From Verrucomicrobiota bacterium (GTDB lineage: Bacteria; Verrucomicrobiota; Verrucomicrobiia; Verrucomicrobiales; Verrucomicrobiaceae), in the NCBI GenBank assembly GCA_963204975.1, contig CAUJJC010000185.1, positions 1-58,243 of the forward strand: 58,243 nucleotides of DNA, read 5' to 3'. Shown piece after piece: positions 52,501 through 58,243 of the stretch. Within the stretch, counting starts at the first letter, position 1. Each line of letters opens with the position of its first letter. The notes beneath the pieces are model-generated. The model made no database searches. It was not told the origin of the DNA and worked only from the letters and a program-made list of their open reading frames with translations. The translations under genes and the position numbers were made by a program.

Positions 52501-54722
52501 TTGGCACCGACGATGCGCGCCGTCTCGGCCTTGTCGGCTTCGAGTTGTTTGCGCGTCGCCTTGAGCGTGGTCTCCGTGGTCGCGAGATTCTGTTCCAGCT
52601 TGGCAAGTTTGTCCGCTGCCTCCTTTTCGGTGGCGGCTTGTGTCTCGATGGCTTTGGCCAGAGCGGACTCGGTGCTGGCCACTTCCTTCTGGAGCTTGGC
52701 GAGCTTCTCACTCGTGGCCTTTTCGGCTGCGGTTTGCTGCTGAAGCGATGCGGCCTTTGCCTCGCCATCCTTCAGCAAGGCGGCGAGCCGTTGCTCGGCG
52801 GCGGCGATCTCCTTGTTGAGCGCGGCTTGTTGTTCGGCGGCAGTGTTGGCAGCCTTTTCGCGATCCGCGTCGAGCTGCTGGCGAGCCGTCGTCAATGCCG
52901 CCTCGGCAGTGGCCAGTTCGGACTGGAGCTTGGCGAGCTTGTCCGCCGTTTGCTTCTCGGTCGTCGCCTGCTGTGCCAGCGCTGTGGCCTTCGCATCGTG
53001 ATCCTTCTGCACGACAGCGAGCCGCTGCTCCGCTGTGGCAATTTCCTGGTTGAGCGCGGCCAGTTGCTCGTTCGCCAGCTTGGCTGCTTTTTCTCGGTCA
53101 GCCTCCAATTGCTGACGAGTGGTGGCGAGCGAGGCCTCGACGGCGGTGAGTTCCTTTTGAACCTTCGTCAGTCTTTCGGTCGCTGATTTCTCGGCGCTGG
53201 TCTGGTGCTCCAGGGCTTGCGTCTTGACGTCGCTGTCTTTCTTGAGCTGGGACAGGCGTTTCTCGGCGGCTGAGATTTCCTTCTGGATCGCAACCAACTG
53301 GTCGTTGGCACCCTTCGCCGCCTTGTCGCGCGTGGTCTCCAGCAGTTGTCGCGCAGCAACGAGCGCGGTCTCGGTGCTCGCGACCTCGGCCTGCTTCTCC
53401 GCCAACTGCTTCGCAAGCGCAGCGGCCTGAGTTTCGGAGTCCTTCTGCACGGAAGCCAGCCGGGCCTGAGCGCTCTCGATTTCCTTCTGAAGCCCGGAGA
53501 GCTGATCATTGTCAACGGTCAGCGTCTTGGCCTGATCATGGGCGCTGGCGAGTTTAGCTTCCGCAGCGGCCACCTCGGCCATGACGCGAGCAAGTTTTTC
53601 GGATGCAGACTGTTGTTCGGCTTCCTGTTTCTGAACCAGAGCCGAGGCTGCCTCGGAGCGTTGCTTCGAGACCTCGTTCAGCTTGCCCTCTGCTGTGGCG
53701 ATCTGATCGCGAAGCAGGGCGAGCTTGTCTGCGGCCTGCTTTTCCTCGGTGCTGTGCTTCTTGACCAGGGAGGACTTCTCATCGGCATCGCGCTGGAGGC
53801 TGCCCAGGCGCACCTGCGTGGCGTCGATTTCCTTCTTCAGCGTCGCGAGTTGCGTAGCGGCTGCCTTTTGATCTTTGCTCTGCTGCTCAGCGGTGGCGAG
53901 TTCAGCCCGGGCCTTGGCAAGGTCGGCCTGCACGATACTGAGATCGGCCTGGGTCTTGACGAAGGTCTCGGCTTGCTTGCGCTTGGCCTCCAGTTCCGCA
54001 TCGGCGGTGGCGAGGTCTTTTTTCCGCGCTTCGAGCTGGCTCGAAACGGCGACGAGTTCATCGCGGCGTCTTGTTTCGGCAGCGATTTGGTCGCGGAGCT
54101 TTTCGAGTTCCTGCTTCAGCGTCGGAGTCTCATCGCGCACGGGTGCGGCCGGCGCGGGCGTCATCTTCACCGTGGGGGGGGGCATCGGTGCGGCCGGAGT
54201 CGGCAGCATTCGCGAGGGCAGGGTGATGTCGCTCGTTTTTTCCGCAGGGCCTTCGGCTGGAGCCACGGGCTTGGTGATGTGAGCTGGAGGCGCGGGCACC
54301 TTGGGCGAGACCGTGGGCACGCTCTCGGTGTCACCACGGCGGCCATCGGGACGCGCGGGCATGCCCTTGCCTGTGGCGGCTGCGGTGGACGACGCTGCCT
54401 TCGCTGTATCGGCGGGTGCGAGACCTTTGGGCGCTCGCTCGCGGAAGCGGGCTTCGAGCTGGCCGAACTGCACACGATCACCACCCTTGAGCCGTGAGCG
54501 CTCGACGCGCTTGCCATTGAGGAAGGTGCCGTTCGACGACTTCAAATCCACGACCTCGTAGGCACCATCGGGCTGCTTCAAAAACTCGGCGTGAAAGCCG
54601 GAGATGAAGCTGTTGTCGATCACGATGTCGTTCTTCGAATCTCGACCTATGGAAAGTCGCTCGTCGAGGAGATCGAAGACGAACTCATTACCGTCATTAA
54701 GGTTGAAGGCCAGATAAGGCAT
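49557..54722 (-). CDS. Giant FHA-coiled-coil protein with GrpE-like C-terminus
   Basis: 1721 residues. An FHA domain (about 15-92) has the phosphothreonine-binding residues GRD (26-28), S41 and H44, and SSNGTFLNG (62-70). A Pro/Ala linker (95-200) leads to about 1400 residues of nearly unbroken coiled coil rich in Ala, Gln, Glu and Lys, broken near 880 by ALAGGAGAFASV. Residues 405-706 hold 78-residue tandem repeats. From about 1613 the sequence matches GrpE in order: helices FANDLIKRIDLIDMLIQRY and LRTLRAAFEDILHQH, then VVEFDVPPNTEID, RVVASFRPGFVY and REVVLRKVEVKTS as the beta wing. No membrane segment. It heads the operon with the lidless Hsp70, which supports an exchange-factor role. The GrpE assignment is by eye. 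Confidence 0.85.
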   Translation of the reverse strand: MPYLAFNLNDGNEFVFDLLDERLSIGRDSKNDIVIDNSFISGFHAEFLKQPDGAYEVVDLKSSNGTFLNGKRVERSRLKGGDRVQFGQLEARFRERAPKGLAPADTAKAASSTAAATGKGMPARPDGRRGDTESVPTVSPKVPAPPAHITKPVAPAEGPAEKTSDITLPSRMLPTPAAPMPPPTVKMTPAPAAPVRDETPTLKQELEKLRDQIAAETRRRDELVAVSSQLEARKKDLATADAELEAKRKQAETFVKTQADLSIVQADLAKARAELATAEQQSKDQKAAATQLATLKKEIDATQVRLGSLQRDADEKSSLVKKHSTEEKQAADKLALLRDQIATAEGKLNEVSKQRSEAASALVQKQEAEQQSASEKLARVMAEVAAAEAKLASAHDQAKTLTVDNDQLSGLQKEIESAQARLASVQKDSETQAAALAKQLAEKQAEVASTETALVAARQLLETTRDKAAKGANDQLVAIQKEISAAEKRLSQLKKDSDVKTQALEHQTSAEKSATERLTKVQKELTAVEASLATTRQQLEADREKAAKLANEQLAALNQEIATAEQRLAVVQKDHDAKATALAQQATTEKQTADKLAKLQSELATAEAALTTARQQLDADREKAANTAAEQQAALNKEIAAAEQRLAALLKDGEAKAASLQQQTAAEKATSEKLAKLQKEVASTESALAKAIETQAATEKEAADKLAKLEQNLATTETTLKATRKQLEADKAETARIVGAKAGAVETSEAIAALVEQRVALDAELAGLRDQIEASQERLLDLEKQGAKSIATAKAATEAESARLQTLHSEVAAVEASLAAKRAEFEQASADHARQLADLGGRVQSLQQHESTLGEKLLALAGGAGAFASVTHAIQALDDHHSTISAQKDELAAAIQALRAEQAAINEELANDREVGAAQRSLVRTLTRQREEAEALAKQAEARHEQARESLAATQKELADTQASVKAEQATLDRLSDQTIAARTELQTVADDLTAATAKLKATQAELATAQSQLSAVVTQSSEKHIELADLEAQLAQRAEDHDQLTAKHSALDAALLALTAQHTDHSNRLSHTQASFAAAEQSLAAKQAEVAAAEKTLAGLQQQNQVLDTRLAELADTEQKLAAAKASLDQANKEVVAQRTIFQKLQSESSTAQQSLTMTSGDLETAKSMLARTIEQQKQVEAAVQQAEAARKEAEHATAALRTESASLERLMKDKRATFEADSATKQKELEGTEARLATSAERLAAAEKRLAELSDLEARVANATKALADAEKLRLLEEKTLADLAKQQDKARKELTALDAEASSTRAAADEHARRAQAEETRAADADRRFKATELMLTAAETKAAEAHAMLQATLAEQDRVRAGIPQLSAEVTTLTAAIASLVAQRDDHSRQLHQMAASADHEVKTKAQQVTVLQSEEARLTQSLAAKKEQVRVLDVDLNAKLDKLQSAERTLQEMVGTKALSLAEAVRELENRQRDATRTLREAGQQELALQAKISSLQEAVSRETQRVEKLKRDGTYAEEKTKMALADVEGRIAEFNRMEQEAITRAETARREIARLEPRHQELAAIDTQVRQLQEIDRRLRGQLEELEEKHESLRRGLASDEATVMMFANDLIKRIDLIDMLIQRYAGQNGGVDQQLRTLRAAFEDILHQHSVVEFDVPPNTEIDIALRQRIAVIESESGDAKPRVVASFRPGFVYAPAEGREVVLRKVEVKTSSR
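52600..53510. repeat. Tandem 234-base repeats inside the coiled-coil gene
   Basis: The protein units at residues 473-550, 551-628 and 629-706 (the last diverged) align with the pattern NxQLxALxxEIxxAEQRL, ending TARQQLxADREKAA. A related 68-residue unit precedes them at 405-472. The unit is 78 residues, or 234 bases, just over 11 heptads, so copies stay in helical register. Unequal crossing-over would change the length of the scaffold. Confidence 0.8.
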
Positions 54723-54867
54723 GTGCCAAGGAGGGAAGCGCGGCCTTGAAAATACGGCTGGAAGGACTTTGAATCAAACTTTATGAAGGTTTGTTCAGTC
54801 GCCCAGTGAGATGATTGCGATTGTTAGCAACTGCCGCACTCACTGTGAACGACTTCGACCAAGGCCT

Positions 54868-55668
54868 ATGACACTTCATTTCTTTTCTAGTGGGAGAACA
54901 GCTCTGGCAGCTCTCAGCATCCTTCTCTCCAGCTGCATCACCGCAGCGCCGACCGTTACGGCACCCGCGACCAGCCTTTCACCAGCACAAATCCAGCGCA
55001 TCGGCCAACGCATCTGGCAGAACGAATGCGCTGGCACCGTGGCCGGACTCACGAGCTGGAATGAGGGCGAAGAGTTTGCTTCCCTCGGGATCGGGCACTT
55101 CATCTGGTATCCCAAAAACTACGAAGGCCCCTTCGAGGAGAGTTTCCCGCCACTGGTTCGCTACTTGCAGCAACGTGGAGCCGTCGTGCCCGGCTGGCTG
55201 ATGCAGACTCCCGATTGTCCCTGGACCAGTCGTCGTGCCTTCGTGGCCGATGCGCAGTCAACCCGGCAGAAGGAACTCCGCGCCCTGCTCGCGGCGACTG
55301 TGCGTGAGCAAACCGAGTTCATCATGGCGCGCCTGAATGGTGCCGTGCCCACGCTCATCGCTGCGGGCGGACGCAACGTGGCCCAAAGCCATGCCGCGCT
55401 CGCGCAATCGCCGGAAGGGATGTTCGCCATGATCGATTACATCAATTTCAAAGGCGATGGAGTGAACCCGAAGGAACGCTACAACGGCCAGGGCTGGGGG
55501 CTCGCCCAGGTGCTCGGCGGCATGACCTCGCCCACGACTTCCGGCTTTGCCGAAAGCGCCAAGCGAGTGCTCGCCAAGCGCGTGAAAAACTCACCGCCTG
55601 AGCGCAAGGAATCACGCTGGCTGGCCGGGTGGAGCAGTCGCTGCGATGGCTACAAACGAGGGCTGTAG
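54868..55668 (+). CDS. Uncharacterised lipoprotein, possibly lysozyme-like
   Basis: 266 residues from the ATG at 54868 (AAGG just upstream); an ATG at 54811 is less likely since only the later start gives a normal signal peptide. The lipobox is LLSSC. The mature part starts with QIQRIGQRIWQNECAG, TSWNEGEEFASLGIGHFIWYP, a phrase that recalls the Glu-bearing N-terminus of some muramidases, and near the end YNGQGWGLAQVLGG resembles a transglycosylase GLxQ motif. These are guesses; the family is a conserved protein of unknown function to me. It is divergent from the giant FHA gene, with a 145-base gap holding a small CAAAC/GTTTG dyad at about 54777-54795. Confidence 0.72.
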   Translation: MTLHFFSSGRTALAALSILLSSCITAAPTVTAPATSLSPAQIQRIGQRIWQNECAGTVAGLTSWNEGEEFASLGIGHFIWYPKNYEGPFEESFPPLVRYLQQRGAVVPGWLMQTPDCPWTSRRAFVADAQSTRQKELRALLAATVREQTEFIMARLNGAVPTLIAAGGRNVAQSHAALAQSPEGMFAMIDYINFKGDGVNPKERYNGQGWGLAQVLGGMTSPTTSGFAESAKRVLAKRVKNSPPERKESRWLAGWSSRCDGYKRGL

Positions 55669-55691
55669 GGCGCACGCATCAAAACGATGCC

Positions 55692-55711
55692 GTCCTTGAC
55701 GGATCAAGGAC
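55692..55711. promoter_or_regulatory. Perfect hairpin in the ndk leader
   Basis: GTCCTTGA and TCAAGGAC form an exact 8-bp stem with a CGGA loop; TGCC and GGCA flank it as an outer stem. No T run follows, so it is more likely a leader structure or operator for ndk, which starts 43 bases downstream, than a terminator for the lipoprotein gene. Confidence 0.45.
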
Positions 55712-55754
55712 GAAGCGGCACTGTCGCGGCCCCTTTCCAACCCCCAAAAAACCT

Positions 55755-56180
55755 ATGGCCGACGAAACATCCCTCCTCCTGCTCAAGCCCGACTGCATCG
55801 CCAAGAACCTCTCCGGTGAGGTCCTGCATCGCCTGCTGGCCCAGGGCTTCCGCATTCGTGGCATCAAGATGATCCAGCTCACTGATGAGCTGCTGAAGGA
55901 TCACTACTCGCACATCGCCGACAAGCCTTTCTTCCCTTCCGTGGCCGACTTCATGAAGAGCAAGCCCGTGATCGCCCTCGCCCTCGCGGGTGACAATGTG
56001 ATCGCCAAGGTGCGCGATCTGCTCGGACCCACCGACTCGAAGGCCGCACCGAAGGGCACCATTCGTGGCGACTACGGCGAGGACAAGATGACCAACATCT
56101 GCCACGCCTCCGATTCTCCTGAAGCCGCTGCCGTCGAGCTGAAGCGCTTCTTCAAAGACGGCGAAGTGTTCGACCTCTAG
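55755..56180 (+). CDS. ndk: Nucleoside diphosphate kinase
   Basis: 141 residues from the ATG at 55755; the frame extends upstream but the family N-terminus is MADETSLLLLKPD. It moves the gamma phosphate from ATP to other nucleoside diphosphates through a phosphohistidine. The active His is in NICHASDSPEAA, close to the classical NxxHGSDS, with Ala for Gly. Lys in LLLLKPD and Arg in GTIRGDYG bind the nucleotide. The 200-base hairpin element 56196-56395 follows. Confidence 0.96.
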   Translation: MADETSLLLLKPDCIAKNLSGEVLHRLLAQGFRIRGIKMIQLTDELLKDHYSHIADKPFFPSVADFMKSKPVIALALAGDNVIAKVRDLLGPTDSKAAPKGTIRGDYGEDKMTNICHASDSPEAAAVELKRFFKDGEVFDL

Positions 56181-56195
56181 GCCGCACAAAATTTA

Positions 56196-56395
56196 AAGTC
56201 CTGAAAGGACGAGATAACAAAGCCCAGGGCGAAACCCTGGGTTTTGTGTTTTCGGTATTGAGCCCTGAAAGGGCGGGACACACGCAGTAAGGCTGTCTCG
56301 CGCTTTTAGCGCTCCAAACGTTTCGTGCTGCAAACCCAGGGTTGCACTCGTGCCTCGTTCACCCTGGGCTGTGATGTCTCGTCCTTTCAGGACTT
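56196..56395. repeat. MITE-like 200-base inverted-repeat element
   Basis: The ends are exact 15-base inverted repeats (AAGTCCTGAAAGGAC / GTCCTTTCAGGACTT). Matching then continues inward: GAGA-TAACAA-AGCCCAGGG against its partner CCCTGGGCT-GTGATG-TCTC, giving terminal arms of about 35 bases. A second nested dyad (CCCAGGG/CCCTGGG) lies inside each arm, and GCCCTGAAAGGGC sits in the middle. It fills the gap between the convergent ndk and aldolase genes. No coding capacity. It looks like a miniature inverted-repeat transposon or a large dispersed hairpin. Confidence 0.75.
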
Positions 56396-56409
56396 GAACA
56401 GCGCCCCGC

Positions 56410-57210
56410 TTATTCGTAGAGGCGCTTGCTCACGCTGGTCTCGGCTTTGTTGAAGGCTTCCACCTTCTCTTTGAAGCCAAAGCCGAGGGTGATCACGTCG
56501 GCGGCGACGGTGAAGGCACGCCAGCCTTCTTCTTCAAGATTTGCACGCGTGTCGAGCATCGCGGGCATCATGGCGAACTTGCCATGCTTCACGGCGGCGG
56601 CGGCGACACGCTTGCGGGCGGCGACGACTTGCGGGTCGTTCACCTGGCCGGGCTTGCCGATGAGATGGCTGAAGTCGCCGGGACCGAAGAGCAGGATGTC
56701 GAAGCCCTGGACCGCCGCGATTTCCTCCACGTTTTCGAGAGCTTCCGGGCTCTCGATTTGCAGGATGATGAACTTCTCGCGATTCGACTGCGCGCAGTAG
56801 TCGGCGGTGCCGATTTGGCAGAACAGGCCATCCATGTTGCCGCCGTCGATCGGGCGTCGGCCCAGCGGACCGAAGCGGCACATCTTCACGATCTCGCGCG
56901 CCTCATCAGCGCTGCCCACATGCGGCACCATGATGCCGGTCGCGTCCATCTCGAAGGGCTTCACGTAGTCGCTGTAGCTGCCCTTCGCGACGCGGATGAT
57001 GGTGTCCATGTTGTAGAGCTTTGCCGCGCGCACCTGGTGCTCCAGATTCAGCCAGTCATTCGGCACATGCTCGTTGCAAAGCCACACCGCACTGGCTCCG
57101 GCGAGGCCCGCCAGCTCCACCACGCGCGGGTCCATCAGATTGAGTTTGAGCACGGGAGCGCTCGCACCGGAGCGGAGTTCTTGCAGCAGTCGGCTGGGTC
57201 GCATGTTCAT
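56410..57210 (-). CDS. HpcH/HpaI-family aldolase
   Basis: 266 residues from the ATG at 57210 (a second ATG is two codons on). It is a class II, metal-dependent pyruvate aldolase of the 2,4-dihydroxyhept-2-ene-1,7-dioate aldolase group. Visible parts are GASAVWLCNEH (barrel strand), IIRVAKGSYSDYVKPFEMDATGIMVPHV with the substrate Arg and the GAxGI-like loop, ILQIESPEALENVEEI (metal Glu) and DILLFGPGDFSHLIGKPGQ (metal Asp). Substrate is likely a sugar-acid breakdown product; no catabolic neighbours are present. Confidence 0.88.
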   Translation of the reverse strand: MNMRPSRLLQELRSGASAPVLKLNLMDPRVVELAGLAGASAVWLCNEHVPNDWLNLEHQVRAAKLYNMDTIIRVAKGSYSDYVKPFEMDATGIMVPHVGSADEAREIVKMCRFGPLGRRPIDGGNMDGLFCQIGTADYCAQSNREKFIILQIESPEALENVEEIAAVQGFDILLFGPGDFSHLIGKPGQVNDPQVVAARKRVAAAAVKHGKFAMMPAMLDTRANLEEEGWRAFTVAADVITLGFGFKEKVEAFNKAETSVSKRLYE

Positions 57211-57330
57211 GGGTGCGCGAAGGTGAGGAAGATTCGCTCCGTGGGAAATGAAATCTCGGCCTCCATCCGAGTTCGCTGGGGTTGATTTGAAGGCTCATCC
57301 AAAAAAGAAGCTGGAAGGGCGAAGCCCTAG

Positions 57331-57417
57331 CACACCTCTCCGGGGTCACAGACCCCGGCTTCAACGGGTCGCGCCGCCTGGGTTGAAGCCGGTCCTCTGT
57401 GAGGCCGGAGAGGTGTG
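57331..57417. repeat. 87-base inverted repeat
   Basis: CACACCTCTCCGG at 57331 pairs with CCGGAGAGGTGTG at 57405-57417, and CCGGCTTCAAC at 57355-57365 pairs with GTTGAAGCCGG at 57382-57392, with TCACAGA/TCTGTGA between. The arms are about 35 bases around a 16-base centre. I take it to be a dispersed palindromic repeat, not a gene or CRISPR unit. Confidence 0.75.
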
Positions 57418-57469
57418 GAGCCGGAAGGTCCAGCGGCATCCAAAACCGGGTTTTCGGGAGTGCCCTTTT

Positions 57470-57520
57470 GTCGTTTCGATCCTTTTCGTCCTTCGGAATG
57501 ACGAAAAGGAAAGGAACGAC
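57470..57520. repeat. Bulged hairpin with CTTCGGAAT loop
   Basis: CCTTTTCGTC (57481-57490) and GACGAAAAGG (57500-57509) pair exactly; the outer GTCGTTTC and GAACGAC arms extend the stem with small bulges. Its position near the end of the repeat cluster suggests part of the same mobile or palindromic sequence set. Confidence 0.6.
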
Positions 57521-57628
57521 CGAGAGGCTGTGATTTACACTCACCCTCCCCAAGGAATGACTCGTTCAGCCAAAAACATGTTCTGTTAAACCAGCGCGCG
57601 TTTTCGTAGCTTCAGCGATTCCATCCGC

Positions 57629-58243
57629 ATGAAAGCCACGTCGCTCAGCCTCCTCGCCCTTGCCTTCGCCACCGTCGTTCATGGGGCTGGCAAGGAACTC
57701 ACCGGCACCTACCTCCCTGCGGACACCACTTGTCCTTCGCCGGAAGAAGCCCGCGCCAAGATGACCGTGCCCGAGGGCTACCGTGTCGAGTGCTTCGCGC
57801 ACGAACCGATGGTGCAGAATCCCGTCGCGATGACGTGGGACACGCGTGGCCGCCTCTGGGTGGTGGAGGCCTACGAGTATCCGAACGGCACGGAGCTGCC
57901 GGTCGAGAAGCGCCCCTTCGGCGGTGAAGCCAAGGACGACCAGTATCATACCATCCCACCGCAGTGCATCGCCCCATCTGAAATCTCAAATTTCAAATCT
58001 CAAATCCCACGCGACCGCGTGGTGATTCTCGAAGACACCGACAACGACGGCGTCGCCGACAAGCGCACCGTCTTCGTCGAAGGCCTCGATCTCGCCAGCG
58101 CGATCATCTGCGGTGACGACGGCATCTACGTGGGCCAGCAGCCACACCTCATTCACTTCCGAGACGCCGATCACGACGACAAGCCGGAGCAATGGCGTGT
58201 GGTCCTCACCGGCTTCGGTCGCGAGGACACGCACGAGTTGGTG
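57629..58243 (+). CDS. PVC-type membrane-bound dehydrogenase (N-terminal part)
   Basis: 205 codons from the ATG at 57629 to the window edge, no stop. A signal peptide (1-20, ending VVHGA) is followed by SPEEARAKMTVPEGYRVECFAHEP, the family start, and MTWDTRGRLWVVEAYEYP, VVILEDTDNDGVADKRTVFVEGLDLASAI, and GIYVGQQPHLIHFRD: the beta-propeller of the PVC-type dehydrogenases that usually end with a heme-binding domain. These large periplasmic proteins are abundant in the phylum. Residues about 117-126 come from an AT-rich insert (57976-58007). The heme domain is beyond the window. Confidence 0.92.
   Translation, partial: MKATSLSLLALAFATVVHGAGKELTGTYLPADTTCPSPEEARAKMTVPEGYRVECFAHEPMVQNPVAMTWDTRGRLWVVEAYEYPNGTELPVEKRPFGGEAKDDQYHTIPPQCIAPSEISNFKSQIPRDRVVILEDTDNDGVADKRTVFVEGLDLASAIICGDDGIYVGQQPHLIHFRDADHDDKPEQWRVVLTGFGREDTHELV
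57976..58007. repeat. AT-rich in-frame direct-repeat insert
   Basis: Two 14-base units, AAATCTCAAATTTC and AAATCTCAAATCCC (57981-58008), form a low-GC island in a very GC-rich gene. It codes SEISNFKSQI and keeps the frame open. Confidence 0.8.

Larger units (their letters stand above)
57211..57628. other. 418-base intergenic region made largely of hairpin repeats
   Basis: Between the divergent aldolase and PVC dehydrogenase genes lie a small AGGGC/GCCCT hairpin (57316-57328), the large 57331-57417 inverted repeat and the 57470-57520 hairpin. The last 100 bases before 57629 should hold the dehydrogenase promoter; I cannot point to clear -35/-10 elements. No coding frame of note. Confidence 0.7.

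Noticed and set aside
51363..53186. A 607-codon plus-strand frame inside the giant coiled-coil gene
   Set aside because: It is rich in Leu, Gly and Arg from reading Glu/Ala/Gln codons backwards; no start context or motif.
57331..57520. Repeats as a CRISPR array
   Set aside because: The arms are inverted, not direct, the spacing is irregular and there are no cas genes.

Overview
The window comes from a GC-rich Gram-negative bacterium of the Planctomycetes-Verrucomicrobia-Chlamydiae group, most likely a Verrucomicrobium (Verrucomicrobiaceae/Prosthecobacter-like). The evidence is a PVC-type large dehydrogenase at the right edge, a Tat-exported DUF1501 protein, a GspG-like pseudopilin, several lipoproteins and a LolA/LolCDE-like operon, big secreted repeat proteins (thrombospondin-3, RCC1, beta-helix), and short hairpin repeats of the kind common in that phylum. 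Very few genes have a Shine-Dalgarno sequence; most leaders are C/T rich. There is no prophage, transposase, tRNA, rRNA or CRISPR array that I can see.

Layout. 1-5.8 kb (mostly minus strand): the start of a secreted TSP3-repeat protein, a TMTC-like GT-C/TPR membrane protein, and a methyltransferase > histidine kinase > NarL-type regulator operon. 5.9-13.9 kb: an ABC exporter with an altered Walker B, an exported beta-propeller > MauE/DoxX > threonine aldolase group, ruvA, and a second NarL-type pair (four-PAS kinase > regulator) closed by a clear terminator. 13.9-19 kb (minus): an ATPase > FtsX-type permease > LolA-like protein operon followed by an M3 oligopeptidase. 19-27.6 kb: an OlsF-like double acyltransferase, nuoA with a Dabb protein, a small Ala-tailed protein, a FabG-like SDR, hisB-hisH, a membrane-anchored exported protein, exonuclease III and a pseudopilin. 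27.7-37.8 kb: a lipoprotein with a SecD-P1-like region, DUF1501, a coiled-coil protein, an ECF sigma factor, a UbiA prenyltransferase, a Tat-exported amidohydrolase, and two large secreted repeat proteins. 37.9-47.5 kb (plus): a Fur/PerR-type regulator with a perfect 7-1-7 operator, sufC, an inserted DUF4160/DUF2442 pair, sufB, sufD, a TPR protein, and an ABC exporter with a zinc-ribbon N-terminus plus its DUF1854 partner. 47.6-54.7 kb (minus): the most unusual locus. 54.9-58.2 kb: a lipoprotein, ndk, a hairpin-rich intergenic element, an HpcH/HpaI aldolase, more hairpin repeats, and the PVC dehydrogenase.

The locus I consider most novel is 47628-54722. A 1721-residue protein starts with an FHA domain, continues as about 1400 residues of coiled coil, and ends in a region that reads like the four-helix plus beta-wing part of GrpE. 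Directly downstream lies an Hsp70 that stops before the helical lid, then a small Pro/Ala-rich protein with a charged helical tail. I infer a dedicated Hsp70 machine whose nucleotide-exchange factor is built into a giant, phosphopeptide-binding coiled-coil scaffold.

How the genes work together: the suf genes assemble Fe-S clusters under control of the metal or peroxide regulator encoded first. The Lol-like operon, the OlsF-like enzyme and the two exporters point to envelope lipid and lipoprotein traffic. The two NarL-type systems are close in architecture. All functions are read from sequence by eye; no database or structure search was run.
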